A stretch of 64,000 nt of DNA from a candidate division KSB1 bacterium. GTDB taxonomy: Bacteria; Zhuqueibacterota; Zhuqueibacteria; Thermofontimicrobiales; Thermofontimicrobiaceae. The number at the start of each line of letters is the position of its first letter. Position 1 is the stretch's first letter. Shown piece by piece: positions 19,210-27,718 of the stretch. The notes under the pieces are model-generated. The model had not been told where the DNA came from, did not search any database, and was given only the letters and a program-made list of their open reading frames with translations. A program made the translations under genes and the position numbers. Where the stretch lies: contig JAPDPQ010000020.1 of assembly GCA_034506395.1 (NCBI GenBank), forward strand, positions 1 through 64,000, read 5' to 3'.

Positions 19210-22200
19210 ATGCAAATGATACGAATTTTTCTTATTTTGCTATTCCTAAGCATGATCACAGTGGGGCAGGGGTACACGCAGGTCGCTGGGGACTTTCGTT
19301 CTGCGAAAAGCGGGGATTGGAGCAGCACCGCGACCTGGGAAACTTTTGATGGAACCAACTGGGTTGCACCCAGTGCTGGGCCGTCAGGCGCTGAAAATAT
19401 CCTTGTGAAAGGGACTGACACTGTGCGCGTAGACGTGCCAGTGACCATCACAGGATATGTGAAAGTGGTCGAATCTGGTGTTTTCACCGTAACAACTGGC
19501 GTTTTGAGCTTTGGCAATGGGAGCAGCTACGAGCACGCCCGCGATGCCGGGACGCTCCCGACCGCTACATGGGAACAGGGATCAACCTTACTGTTGACCG
19601 GCACGGTGCAGGATGCCCCTGCCAATCGAAACCAAAATTTCCATCATGTCGTTTTCAACACGCCGAACCTGGGGCGCAATCGGGACATGGGATGGAAAAA
19701 CATCACCATCGGTGGTAATGTGAGGGTGATTAACACCGGAGCATACCGTTGGCAGATGAGCTCGATCGCTGCTAGCGATACGGCACGCATCACGATTTTA
19801 GGAGATGTAATCGTTGAAAATGGGCAATTTTCTGTACATGGGACCAGCAATGCTCAGACAGTTTTTATCATCAATCATTATGGTAATGTCATCGTTACTG
19901 GCGGCAACTTTTCGATTGCCAGAGGTTCACAGGGCAACGGGACAGGAAAGACACTTTGGTATCTATTTGGCGGTGATTTCACGATGTCGAATGCCACGAC
20001 TCAAAACTCCAATCCGACACCAGGAAATGCGAAATTCGTGTTCGCAAATGTCGGAGGCAAGCAAAAGCTAACATTGTCGAATGTGACCTATGGTGGTGGA
20101 GGCCTGCCGATTCAGGTCGATAGCTTAGCCACCTTAGATATGGATACAACAGCAGTCGGTGGTACCGGAATTTTTGCGCTTTCACCTGGAGCGACATTGA
20201 TAAGCGCGCATCCCAGCGGCCTGGACGGCAATTTGAAAACCACAGGTGCGATTACCTTGAGTAAAGCGGCTAACTTCACGTTCAATGGCGCTGTTGATCA
20301 AGTTCCCGGCGTGTTGTTGCCAGATACCATCGCGGTCCTTACAATAGCGAATCCTGTGGGAGTGACGTTCAGCGATACCTTGAAAACCGCTGGATTGAAC
20401 GTATCAGCCGGCGGAATCATGAAAATAGATCAGTCGGGAAATATAATAGCTGACTCCGGGGCTATCGCAGGAACCTTGATGAATCAAGGATTGATCAGCG
20501 CGAGTAATCCATTAGTCTTCGCTGAGGGATCAATTTACGAACACGCGCGGAACGGTGGCAGCGTGCCTTTGGGCAACTGGCAGCCTGGTTCAACAGCCTT
20601 ATTCACTGGGATCACCAGCACCGCGCCCGAAAATCGCGGGCAGGATTATTACCATTTGGTGCTCAAGACACCTGGGCTCTCCTCGAACCGCGATTTGAAT
20701 TTAAACGGGCATACAATTTGGGGTGACCTAAAAGTGATCGATACTGGCTCGGCTCGCTGGCAATTGGTCGGCGGATCTTCTGGGACTGTAACTATCATGG
20801 GAGATGTTATTGTTGAAGCTGGCCAATTGGCGACTCAAGGCACCAGTAGCGCGACCGATGTCATCGTCAATCATTATGGTAATATCCATGTCACGGGTGG
20901 GAATTTTTCTATCAGCCGAGGCTCCCAGGGAAGTGGCGCCGGATCCACTACATGGTTCCTTCACAAAGGCGATTTTAACATGGCCAACGCCACCACTCAA
21001 AATTCCAATCCAACTCCAGGCAAGGCGAAGTTCGTGTTCGCCAATGCGGGTGGTATCCAAAATCTGAAGCTCGAAAATGTCACTTATGCCGGTGGTGGAT
21101 TGCCCATCCAGGTGGATAGCCTGGTCACCCTGAACATGGATACAACCTCCATCGCAGGAAACGGTATCTTCACGCTTTCGGCTGGAGCGACGCTGATGAG
21201 CGCCCATCCAGCAGGCGTCGATGGCAATCTGAAAACCACTGGAGTGGTCACCCTCAGCAAGGCCTCCAGCTTCATCTTTAATGGTACTATTGCCCAATCC
21301 GCCGGGCTGCTGTTGCCCGATACATTGGCTACATTGACCATCTCCAATCCTGCCGGAGTATCGTTCACCGATACGCTTCTGTGCCAGGAATTATATGTCA
21401 CGCCGTCGGCGGTTATGAATATCGATTCGCTGGGGAGTATTACTGCCAGCGCTGGTGCGGTTGAAGGGACCGTGGTGAATCGGGGCGCTCTCGAAGCCAA
21501 CAACCCGTTGGTGTTCGGTGGTCATTCAATTTATGAGCACGCCCGCAACGGTGGAAGTATTCCATCTGGTCTCTGGGAGGAGGGTTCAACTTTGTTGATG
21601 ACAGGAATCGTCAACACGGCACCAGCAAACAGAAACCAGAGCTATTATCATATCGTGTTCAATACTCCCAAGATGACATCCAATCTCGATATGGGGCTGA
21701 ATGGAGTGACTATTGGCGGGGACATTCGGGTGCTGAATACGGGAACCGCTCGCTGGCGATTGACCACAGCCCCAGCGGGGGACAGTTCCATCGTGACGAT
21801 CATGGGCGATTTGATCGTGGAGAACGGTTCGTTCGAAACTCAGGGAACAGGCAATGCCTTGACCGTGTTCAAAGTCCATCATTATGGAGACGTGATCGTT
21901 ACTGGAGGGAATTTCTCGGTCGCTCGCGGCTCTCAAGGGAATGGATCAGGTTCCACGCGGTGGTATCTCCACCAGGGCGATCTCATGATGTCCACTGCGA
22001 CAACCCAAAATTCTAACCCTACCAACGCTCGGTTTGTGTTCGATCGGCAGGATAGTGTTCAACATTTGGTGCTTAGCCAAATTACCTACGGCGGCGGCGG
22101 ATTAGCCATCGAGGTGGCCAAAGGCACCACGCTCGATTTCGGGCTGACCGAATTAGCGGGCAATGGTGTTTTTATTCTGAATGAAAATGCCACTCTTGCC

Positions 22201-22788
22201 ACGGCCCATGAAAATGGCGTTGCTGGAGCCATTCAATCGACTGGCACATTGACCTTGAGTGAAAACGCTAATTTCATATTCAATGGCACCAAACCGCAGA
22301 TCACCAGCACGCTCATGCCGAAAGTGGTCAATGGATTAGTTATCAACAATGAAGCGGGCGTCAAATTGTCACAAGAAACCACCATAAACGGGGTACTCAG
22401 ATTGATCGCTGGAGAATTCGATAACACCATTCCCTTTACGCTCGGGCCTAATGGGTCGATCTCGTTTGAGGGCGGTCGGCTAAAAGTTGGCACCTCGGTA
22501 GATATTTCGCTTGATGCGATTCCCAAAGATTTCGCTTTAATGCAAAACTATCCCAATCCTTTCAATCCATCGACCACTATCTGCTACCACATCCCCAGAT
22601 CAGTCCATGTAGCATTGAAAATTTTCGATATCAATGGGCAGCTGGCGGCAGAACTGGTGAACCGTCAACACGAAGCTGGTTCCTATAAAGTGGTGTGGAA
22701 CGCGACTGGGATGCCGAGTGGTGTGTATTTCTGCCAGATTATAGCCGGCGAATTCAAGTCGATGCGCAAGCTCATTTTGATGAAGTGA
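19210..22788 (+). CDS. T9SS-exported surface protein with three ~335-residue internal repeats
   Basis: A 1,192-residue protein. The start at 19210 follows AAGGAGG (19195-19201); an ATG further upstream lacks this. A signal peptide ends near 'GYTQ'. After an N-terminal 'SAKSGDWSSTATWETF' domain come three tandem units, recognisable by 'SSYEHARDAGTLP' (about 19519), 'SIYEHARNGGSVP' (about 20526) and 'SIYEHARNGGSIP' (about 21523), about 1.0 kb apart. Each contains 'VIVTGGNFS.(A/S)RGSQG' and 'TTQNSNPT'. The C-terminus is a T9SS type A domain ('NYPNPFNPSTTICY ... RKLILMK'). The DNA units are still alike, so the expansion looks fairly recent. A long beta-rich stalk or multivalent binding protein is a reasonable guess; no enzymatic motif is visible. 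Confidence 0.85.
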   Translation: MQMIRIFLILLFLSMITVGQGYTQVAGDFRSAKSGDWSSTATWETFDGTNWVAPSAGPSGAENILVKGTDTVRVDVPVTITGYVKVVESGVFTVTTGVLSFGNGSSYEHARDAGTLPTATWEQGSTLLLTGTVQDAPANRNQNFHHVVFNTPNLGRNRDMGWKNITIGGNVRVINTGAYRWQMSSIAASDTARITILGDVIVENGQFSVHGTSNAQTVFIINHYGNVIVTGGNFSIARGSQGNGTGKTLWYLFGGDFTMSNATTQNSNPTPGNAKFVFANVGGKQKLTLSNVTYGGGGLPIQVDSLATLDMDTTAVGGTGIFALSPGATLISAHPSGLDGNLKTTGAITLSKAANFTFNGAVDQVPGVLLPDTIAVLTIANPVGVTFSDTLKTAGLNVSAGGIMKIDQSGNIIADSGAIAGTLMNQGLISASNPLVFAEGSIYEHARNGGSVPLGNWQPGSTALFTGITSTAPENRGQDYYHLVLKTPGLSSNRDLNLNGHTIWGDLKVIDTGSARWQLVGGSSGTVTIMGDVIVEAGQLATQGTSSATDVIVNHYGNIHVTGGNFSISRGSQGSGAGSTTWFLHKGDFNMANATTQNSNPTPGKAKFVFANAGGIQNLKLENVTYAGGGLPIQVDSLVTLNMDTTSIAGNGIFTLSAGATLMSAHPAGVDGNLKTTGVVTLSKASSFIFNGTIAQSAGLLLPDTLATLTISNPAGVSFTDTLLCQELYVTPSAVMNIDSLGSITASAGAVEGTVVNRGALEANNPLVFGGHSIYEHARNGGSIPSGLWEEGSTLLMTGIVNTAPANRNQSYYHIVFNTPKMTSNLDMGLNGVTIGGDIRVLNTGTARWRLTTAPAGDSSIVTIMGDLIVENGSFETQGTGNALTVFKVHHYGDVIVTGGNFSVARGSQGNGSGSTRWYLHQGDLMMSTATTQNSNPTNARFVFDRQDSVQHLVLSQITYGGGGLAIEVAKGTTLDFGLTELAGNGVFILNENATLATAHENGVAGAIQSTGTLTLSENANFIFNGTKPQITSTLMPKVVNGLVINNEAGVKLSQETTINGVLRLIAGEFDNTIPFTLGPNGSISFEGGRLKVGTSVDISLDAIPKDFALMQNYPNPFNPSTTICYHIPRSVHVALKIFDINGQLAAELVNRQHEAGSYKVVWNATGMPSGVYFCQIIAGEFKSMRKLILMK

Positions 22789-22812
22789 AGAATCGATAGC
22801 TAAACGCGTTTT

Positions 22813-22847
22813 GCCGGCCGCCGCCTTCAGCGGCCGGCGTTTTATTA
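22813..22847 (+). terminator. Strong rho-independent terminator
   Basis: A perfect 9-bp GC-only stem (GCCGGCCGC / GCGGCCGGC) with an 8-base loop is followed by TTTTATTATT, 25 bases after the stop of the large surface protein. It cleanly separates the surface-protein genes from the pectinase genes downstream. Confidence 0.92.
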
Positions 22848-22878
22848 TTGAGTTCATTTTTGTGAAAGGCAAGAAGCA

Positions 22879-24420
22879 GTGAAGAAGTTCGTTTTTTTGT
22901 TTTTGCTCCAGGCAATTTTCACCGATCTTTTATGGGCACAGAAATATATTGCCCCTGACGGCAATGATGCCAATCCCGGGACCATTACACAACCGTTTGG
23001 AACTTTCGCTAAGGCTATTTCCGAAGCCATGCCAGGCGATACCATTTATGTACGGGGCGGTACTTATCATCTCACCAGCACTATCACCATCAGCGCAGCC
23101 AAAAGTGGCACAGAGGAGAAAGTGGTGACGATGAGCGCATTTAAAGATGAAGTACCATTGTTAGATTTTTCGGCCCAATCGCTCGGATCTAAAGGAATTA
23201 GCCTGCGGGCCAATTATTGGCATATCATCGGACTTCACGTCAAGGGTGCAGGCGATAACGGCATGGAAATAAACTTTGGTTCGAATAATATCATCGAGCG
23301 ATGTGTCTTCTTTGAAAATCGCGACTCGGGGCTGCAACTGAGCAATGGTTCGGCCAACAATCGCATCATCAATTGCGATTCATATTATAATGCTGATCCC
23401 CCAGATTATGCCGATGCCGACGGATTTGCACCAAAATTAACCGTGGGAAGCGGCAACTATTTCTACGGCTGTCGCTCCTGGGGCAATTGTGATGATGGTT
23501 GGGATGGCTATTTACGTGGCGCTACTGATGTGACCACCACTCTCGAAAATTGTTGGTCCTGGAGCAATGGCTATTTAAAAGATGGGACCGATCCAGGGTC
23601 CCAGGCGAACGGGAATGGCTTCAAAATGGGTGGCGGCGATAACAGCAATAGCGAAGCGTTGATGCATCATCAAATCCTCGTTCGATGTGTGGCGTTCAAT
23701 AACAAAAATAAAGGATTCGATCAGAATAACAATGTCGGTTCCATGACCTTGTTCAATTGCACTGGTTACCATAACAAGGCAGCCAATTACCGAATCCAGC
23801 GTTCGTTGAATCCAGGGCAGAGCCTCATAATCAAAAATTGTGTTTCGTTTCAAGGGTTGGTCCAACTGGGAGGTTTCGCCATACAAGAGGCCAATAGCTG
23901 GATGCCGCCCTTTCTCGTAACCGCAGAGGATTTTCTAAGTCTCGATGCCAATTTAGCCGCAGCGCCGCGGAAGCCAGATGGCAGTTTGCCCGATATCGAT
24001 TTTCTTCATCTCGCTACTGGCAGCGATTTGATCGATGCTGGGGTTGAGGTGGGATTGCCATTCTCGGGTAATGCGCCTGATTTGGGAGCGTTCGAAACTG
24101 AATCATCAACTGAAATTGAAATCGCTATCGCCAATCCGCCAGCGCAATTCGAATTGCATCAGAATTACCCTAATCCGTTCAATGCAATAACGACGATCTG
24201 TTTCTCGCTGCCAGAATTGAGCCATGTTCAGCTTCGGATCTTCAACCCTGCTGGACAACTGGTGCGGATCATCGCGGATCAAAATTTTGGAGCGGGGACT
24301 CATGAAGTGACCTGGCATGGCGATAATGAGAATGGTCAATCCATTGGTTCTGGCGTATATCTCTATCAAATGAACGCCAGCGGTCGCACGTTCACTCGGA
24401 AGCTGATAGTGATAAGATGA
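22879..24420 (+). CDS. PL9 pectate lyase with T9SS sorting domain
   Basis: A 513-residue protein with a GTG start 31 bp after the terminator and a weak AAGG site. A signal peptide ('FTDLLWAQ') leads to 'YIAPDGNDANPGTITQPF' and a right-handed beta-helix. The PL9 active site is complete. Asp181 ('DADGF') and Asp205, Asp206 and Asp209 ('CDDGWDGY') correspond to the Pel9A calcium ligands, and Lys249 ('NGNGFKMGG') corresponds to the catalytic Lys273 of Dickeya Pel9A (motif matching by eye). The C-terminus is a T9SS type A domain ('NYPNPFNAITTICF ... RKLIVIR'), so it is exported to the surface. It should cut de-esterified homogalacturonan by beta-elimination, producing the unsaturated ends that GH105 enzymes remove. 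Confidence 0.93.
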   Translation: MKKFVFLFLLQAIFTDLLWAQKYIAPDGNDANPGTITQPFGTFAKAISEAMPGDTIYVRGGTYHLTSTITISAAKSGTEEKVVTMSAFKDEVPLLDFSAQSLGSKGISLRANYWHIIGLHVKGAGDNGMEINFGSNNIIERCVFFENRDSGLQLSNGSANNRIINCDSYYNADPPDYADADGFAPKLTVGSGNYFYGCRSWGNCDDGWDGYLRGATDVTTTLENCWSWSNGYLKDGTDPGSQANGNGFKMGGGDNSNSEALMHHQILVRCVAFNNKNKGFDQNNNVGSMTLFNCTGYHNKAANYRIQRSLNPGQSLIIKNCVSFQGLVQLGGFAIQEANSWMPPFLVTAEDFLSLDANLAAAPRKPDGSLPDIDFLHLATGSDLIDAGVEVGLPFSGNAPDLGAFETESSTEIEIAIANPPAQFELHQNYPNPFNAITTICFSLPELSHVQLRIFNPAGQLVRIIADQNFGAGTHEVTWHGDNENGQSIGSGVYLYQMNASGRTFTRKLIVIR

Positions 24421-24538
24421 CAATGCTCATCTTGGCTTGATTTTCAAATTTCTATTTCGATAGTGGTTGAATTGTTTTGTACCCATAGTCACTGAAGATT
24501 TACAGCAATCGCATCATGGACGTTTGTTTGGATATGTC

Positions 24539-25960
24539 ATGCAAGCTAATCGATCGAGATCGCTAAGAATAGCAACTTTCGGATTGCTGATTTTTTCTAT
24601 TTTTTTGCTCAAACTCTCGAAGGATTCCCCTCGAAATGAGGGATGGAATCAGAAAGAGGAAATTTTGCGTCGGATCATTCCTCCATCATTTCCAGCGAGA
24701 GATTTTCCGATTACTGGATACGGCGCCATTGGAGACGGGGAAAGCGATTGTACTGAGGCATTCCGCCGCGCCATCGAAGCCTGTCATGCTGCTGGCGGAG
24801 GTAGAGTGATCGTTCCGAAGGGAATCTGGGCAACCGGCGCCATTCACCTCAAAAGCAATGTCCATCTTTATCTTGAAAAATCCGCTACGATCCGCTTCAG
24901 CACAGATCCGAAAAAGTATTTACCAGCCGTTTTTACCCGGTTTGAGGGAATCGAATGCATGAATTATTCGCCACTCGTGTATGCATTTGAGCAAGAGAAT
25001 ATTGCTATTACTGGCAAAGGTGTGCTGGATGGCGGTGCCAGGGCCAATGTCTGGTGGAATTGGAAAGGCCCCTGGGATGATGCAGAATCGACACCGACTG
25101 GATGGGAACCAGGCATGGAGGATCAACGCCAAGATGTGGCGAAATTACAGCGGATGGCAGATAACAATCTGGCCGTAACACAGCGGATCTTTGGAGAGGG
25201 GCATTACTTGCGACCCAATTTTATTCAGTTCTATCGGTGTAATAATGTGCTGATTCGAGGCATCACCATCAAAAATTCGCCAATGTGGGTCATTCACCCC
25301 GTGCTGTGCAGCAATGTGACGATTCAACATGTGACGATCGAAAGCCTGGGGCCGAACAATGACGGCTGCAATCCCGAATCCTGTCGCGATGTGTTGATTG
25401 CAGAGTGCAGTTTCAATTGCGGAGATGATTGTATCGCAATTAAATCAGGCAGAAATGCCGATGGCCGACGAATCAATGTCCCATCGGAAAACATCGTGAT
25501 TCAGCGCTGTCGGATGAAGAATGGCCATGGCGGTGTGACCATTGGGAGTGAGGTCTCTGGCAACGTCCGAAATGTTTTTGTTGAAGATTGTATGATGGAT
25601 AGCCCAGAACTTGATCGGGCGTTGCGCATCAAAACCAATTCGCTTCGGGGGGGAGTAATTGAAAATATATTTCTGAGAAACATTGTCGTGGGCCAGCTAA
25701 AAGAGGCTGCTATCCACATCGATATGTTCTATGGCAAAGAACAAGGTGAATATGCCCCAATCATTCGGAACATCCAAGTCGATCGCATGACCTGTCGCAA
25801 TGCACCCTATGCTTACGTGATCAAGGGGGATAAGAAAACCCCTGTTTTGCATTTACGATTAGAAAATTGTCGCTTTAATGGGGTGACCAAGGGCTTTGAT
25901 CAGCAACATGTAAAGGATCTGGTCTTGAGGAATGTTTGCATTAATTTTGACAGTCGATAA
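24539..25960 (+). CDS. GH28 polygalacturonase (copy 1)
   Basis: A 473-residue protein taken from ATG at 24539 (an upstream in-frame ATG at 24467 would add 24 residues before the membrane segment). The N-terminal hydrophobic stretch 'IATFGLLIFSIFLLKL' is a signal anchor or signal peptide. The GH28 beta-helix motifs are all present: 'GPNNDGCNPES' (catalytic Asp), 'NCGDDCIAIKSG' (catalytic Asp pair), 'NGHGGVTIGSE' (His), and 'LRIKTN' (Arg/Lys). The enzyme hydrolyses galacturonosyl linkages; exo-acting on oligogalacturonides is plausible for this bacterial length. It has no T9SS tail, unlike the PL9 upstream, so it probably works in the periplasm. The 3' end is close to the PL1 gene. Confidence 0.93.
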   Translation: MQANRSRSLRIATFGLLIFSIFLLKLSKDSPRNEGWNQKEEILRRIIPPSFPARDFPITGYGAIGDGESDCTEAFRRAIEACHAAGGGRVIVPKGIWATGAIHLKSNVHLYLEKSATIRFSTDPKKYLPAVFTRFEGIECMNYSPLVYAFEQENIAITGKGVLDGGARANVWWNWKGPWDDAESTPTGWEPGMEDQRQDVAKLQRMADNNLAVTQRIFGEGHYLRPNFIQFYRCNNVLIRGITIKNSPMWVIHPVLCSNVTIQHVTIESLGPNNDGCNPESCRDVLIAECSFNCGDDCIAIKSGRNADGRRINVPSENIVIQRCRMKNGHGGVTIGSEVSGNVRNVFVEDCMMDSPELDRALRIKTNSLRGGVIENIFLRNIVVGQLKEAAIHIDMFYGKEQGEYAPIIRNIQVDRMTCRNAPYAYVIKGDKKTPVLHLRLENCRFNGVTKGFDQQHVKDLVLRNVCINFDSR

Positions 25961-25973
25961 AGACACAGTTTAT

Positions 25974-27305
25974 ATGAACTGCTCTTATTTCTGGATGATA
26001 TTTTTTTTCTCGATGATTATACCTTCTTCGCTTCGGGCGCAACCATTAGCCTTCCCTGAAGCCGAGGGCTTCGGTCGTTTCGCAACGGGCGGACGCGGAG
26101 GGATCGTGATCGAGGTGACAAACCTAAAAGATAGCGGTCCAGGAAGCTTACGTGCTGCCATCGATTCGGATCAGATCCGAACTGTCGTATTTCGCATTTC
26201 TGGTACAATCGCATTAGAGTCGGAATTGGTGATCAAACAAGGCAATATCACAATTGCTGGTCAAACAGCACCAGGCGATGGCATCTGTCTCAAAAATTAT
26301 CCTTTGATCATCGCTGCGGATAATGTGATTATTCGTTTCATCCGCAGTCGCTTGGGCGATGAAAGACAGTTCGAGGGGGATGCAATTTCTGCAATTGGAA
26401 ATCGAAACGTTATCATTGATCATTGCTCATTCAGTTGGGGGATCGATGAAGTCGCCTCTTTTTATGACAATGAAAATTTCACATTGCAATGGTGTTTGAT
26501 CAGCGAAAGTTTGAATCATTCGTTTCATCATAAAGGGGATCATGGTTATGGTGGTATTTGGGGCGGAAAGGGTGCTACCTTTCATCATAATTTGCTGGCA
26601 CATCATTCCAGCCGCAATCCCCGTTTCAATGGCAGCCGCACCCATGGTCAGCCAAACCGTGAGGTGGTCGATTTTCGAAACAATGTGATTTATAATTGGG
26701 GGTTCAACAGCAGTTATGGGGGAGAGGGTGGTTTTTATAATCTGATCGCCAATTACTATAAATTTGGCCCAGCGACTCAGAAGAAAGATCGCATCGTAGA
26801 ACCCTGGGATAGCACCAGTCGATGGTATATAGCTGATAATTTCGTTGCGGGGTTCCCCAATATTACTCGGGATAACTGGGCTGGTGGCGTGCAAGGCAAA
26901 TACTGGAAGTCCGTGCGGCTCAAATTCCCCGTTGCTGTTGCCCCTGTGATGACGCAGCCAGCCGAATTAGCCTATGAGCTCGTATTGAACAACGTCGGCG
27001 CTGTGTTCCCCAAAAGGGATCCCGTGGATTGGCGGATCATTGAAGAAGTGAAGACTGGAACAGCGACCTATGGTGGAATCTGGGGGCCAGGCACGGGGAT
27101 CATTGATTCGCAACACCAAGTCGGCGGCTGGCCGGAGTTGAAAACTGGTCCCATTCCTATTGATACCGATCATGATGGGATGCCAGATGATTGGGAAATC
27201 GCTCACGGTCTCGATCCTGTTAATCCAACAGATCGGAATGGCGATGCCGATGGCGATGGCTATACGAATCTCGAAGACTATTTGAATGATCTTTTGATAC
27301 ATTGA
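25974..27305 (+). CDS. PL1 pectate lyase with calcium-binding C-terminal repeat
   Basis: A 443-residue protein. ATG at 25974 begins an ideal signal peptide ('FFFSMIIPSSLRAQ'); an upstream in-frame ATG at 25932 would overlap the GH28 gene and disturb it. The body is a parallel beta-helix of PL1 type: 'EAEGFGRFATGGRGG' and 'VTNLKDSGPGSLRAAI' open it, 'IDHCSFSWGIDEVAS' holds the metal-site region, and 'HHSSRNPRFNGSRTHGQ' carries the catalytic Arg region. The C-terminus reads 'DTDHDGMPDDWEIAHGLD' and 'DADGDGYTNLEDYLN', a pair of EF-hand-like calcium loops often found at the end of FCB pectate lyases. It is likely transcribed with the GH28 gene 13 bp upstream. Confidence 0.92.
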   Translation: MNCSYFWMIFFFSMIIPSSLRAQPLAFPEAEGFGRFATGGRGGIVIEVTNLKDSGPGSLRAAIDSDQIRTVVFRISGTIALESELVIKQGNITIAGQTAPGDGICLKNYPLIIAADNVIIRFIRSRLGDERQFEGDAISAIGNRNVIIDHCSFSWGIDEVASFYDNENFTLQWCLISESLNHSFHHKGDHGYGGIWGGKGATFHHNLLAHHSSRNPRFNGSRTHGQPNREVVDFRNNVIYNWGFNSSYGGEGGFYNLIANYYKFGPATQKKDRIVEPWDSTSRWYIADNFVAGFPNITRDNWAGGVQGKYWKSVRLKFPVAVAPVMTQPAELAYELVLNNVGAVFPKRDPVDWRIIEEVKTGTATYGGIWGPGTGIIDSQHQVGGWPELKTGPIPIDTDHDGMPDDWEIAHGLDPVNPTDRNGDADGDGYTNLEDYLNDLLIH

Positions 27306-27560
27306 TGCGAGGGACAGATGGCATTCAATTTCGATGCTCAGCCGCAAAGAACTTCAGAGAATTGGTGAATTATGGTTACAGTGCCGTCTGATCCATTCGA
27401 TTGAGTCCTGCTAAAATTGAATCCCCGATTTTAGCTAAAATTTTGCTCCTTCAAAATCTTCAAGATCACCTTTTAAAATGCAGGCTCCAGCCAAATAAAC
27501 TTCACTCTGGCCTAGCGACAAAAAGCCGAAGCAACAGACGAAAAAACGAGAAAAAAACAC

Positions 27561-27588
27561 TTGACATTTTCAAAAAATATGTTATATT
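27561..27588 (+). promoter_or_regulatory. Sigma-70-like promoter of the GntR-LacI regulator
   Basis: A perfect -35 box TTGACA (27561-27566) is followed, after a 16-bp spacer, by TATATT (27583-27588) with an extended TGT in front. The -10 box runs into the 34-bp palindrome, so a protein bound there would block this promoter. Promoter strength and use are inferred from consensus only. Confidence 0.75.
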
Positions 27589-27619
27589 AATCATACCTGG
27601 TATACCAGGTATGATTAAT
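27586..27619. promoter_or_regulatory. Perfect 34-bp palindromic operator
   Basis: Each 17-base half reads ATTAATCATACCTGGTA inward to the centre at 27602/27603, with no mismatch. It overlaps the -10 box and the expected transcription start (about 27595) directly ahead of the GntR-LacI gene, the classic position for autorepression. Half-site length suits a GntR-type dimer, possibly a tetramer. No second full copy was noticed elsewhere in the window by eye. Confidence 0.85.
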
Positions 27620-27718
27620 TTCACCTTGCCTGACAACTCGACTATTTGGTTTAAGAATACCAATGGTAGAGCATCACCTCCATCGGCGATGCGTGATAAT
27701 AAAAGTACGAGTGCTCCC

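Larger units (their letters stand above)
27306..27718. other. Intergenic region carrying the regulator promoter
   Basis: About 410 bp between the PL1 stop and the chosen regulator start. It holds the promoter and palindrome described separately. An open frame continues upstream of the regulator to 27401 but lies before the promoter and has no coding character, so it is not counted as part of the protein. Confidence 0.6.

Noticed and set aside
27401-27718. N-terminal extension of the GntR-LacI regulator
   Set aside because: It starts upstream of the promoter and runs through the operator palindrome; the winged-helix domain begins right after 27719.
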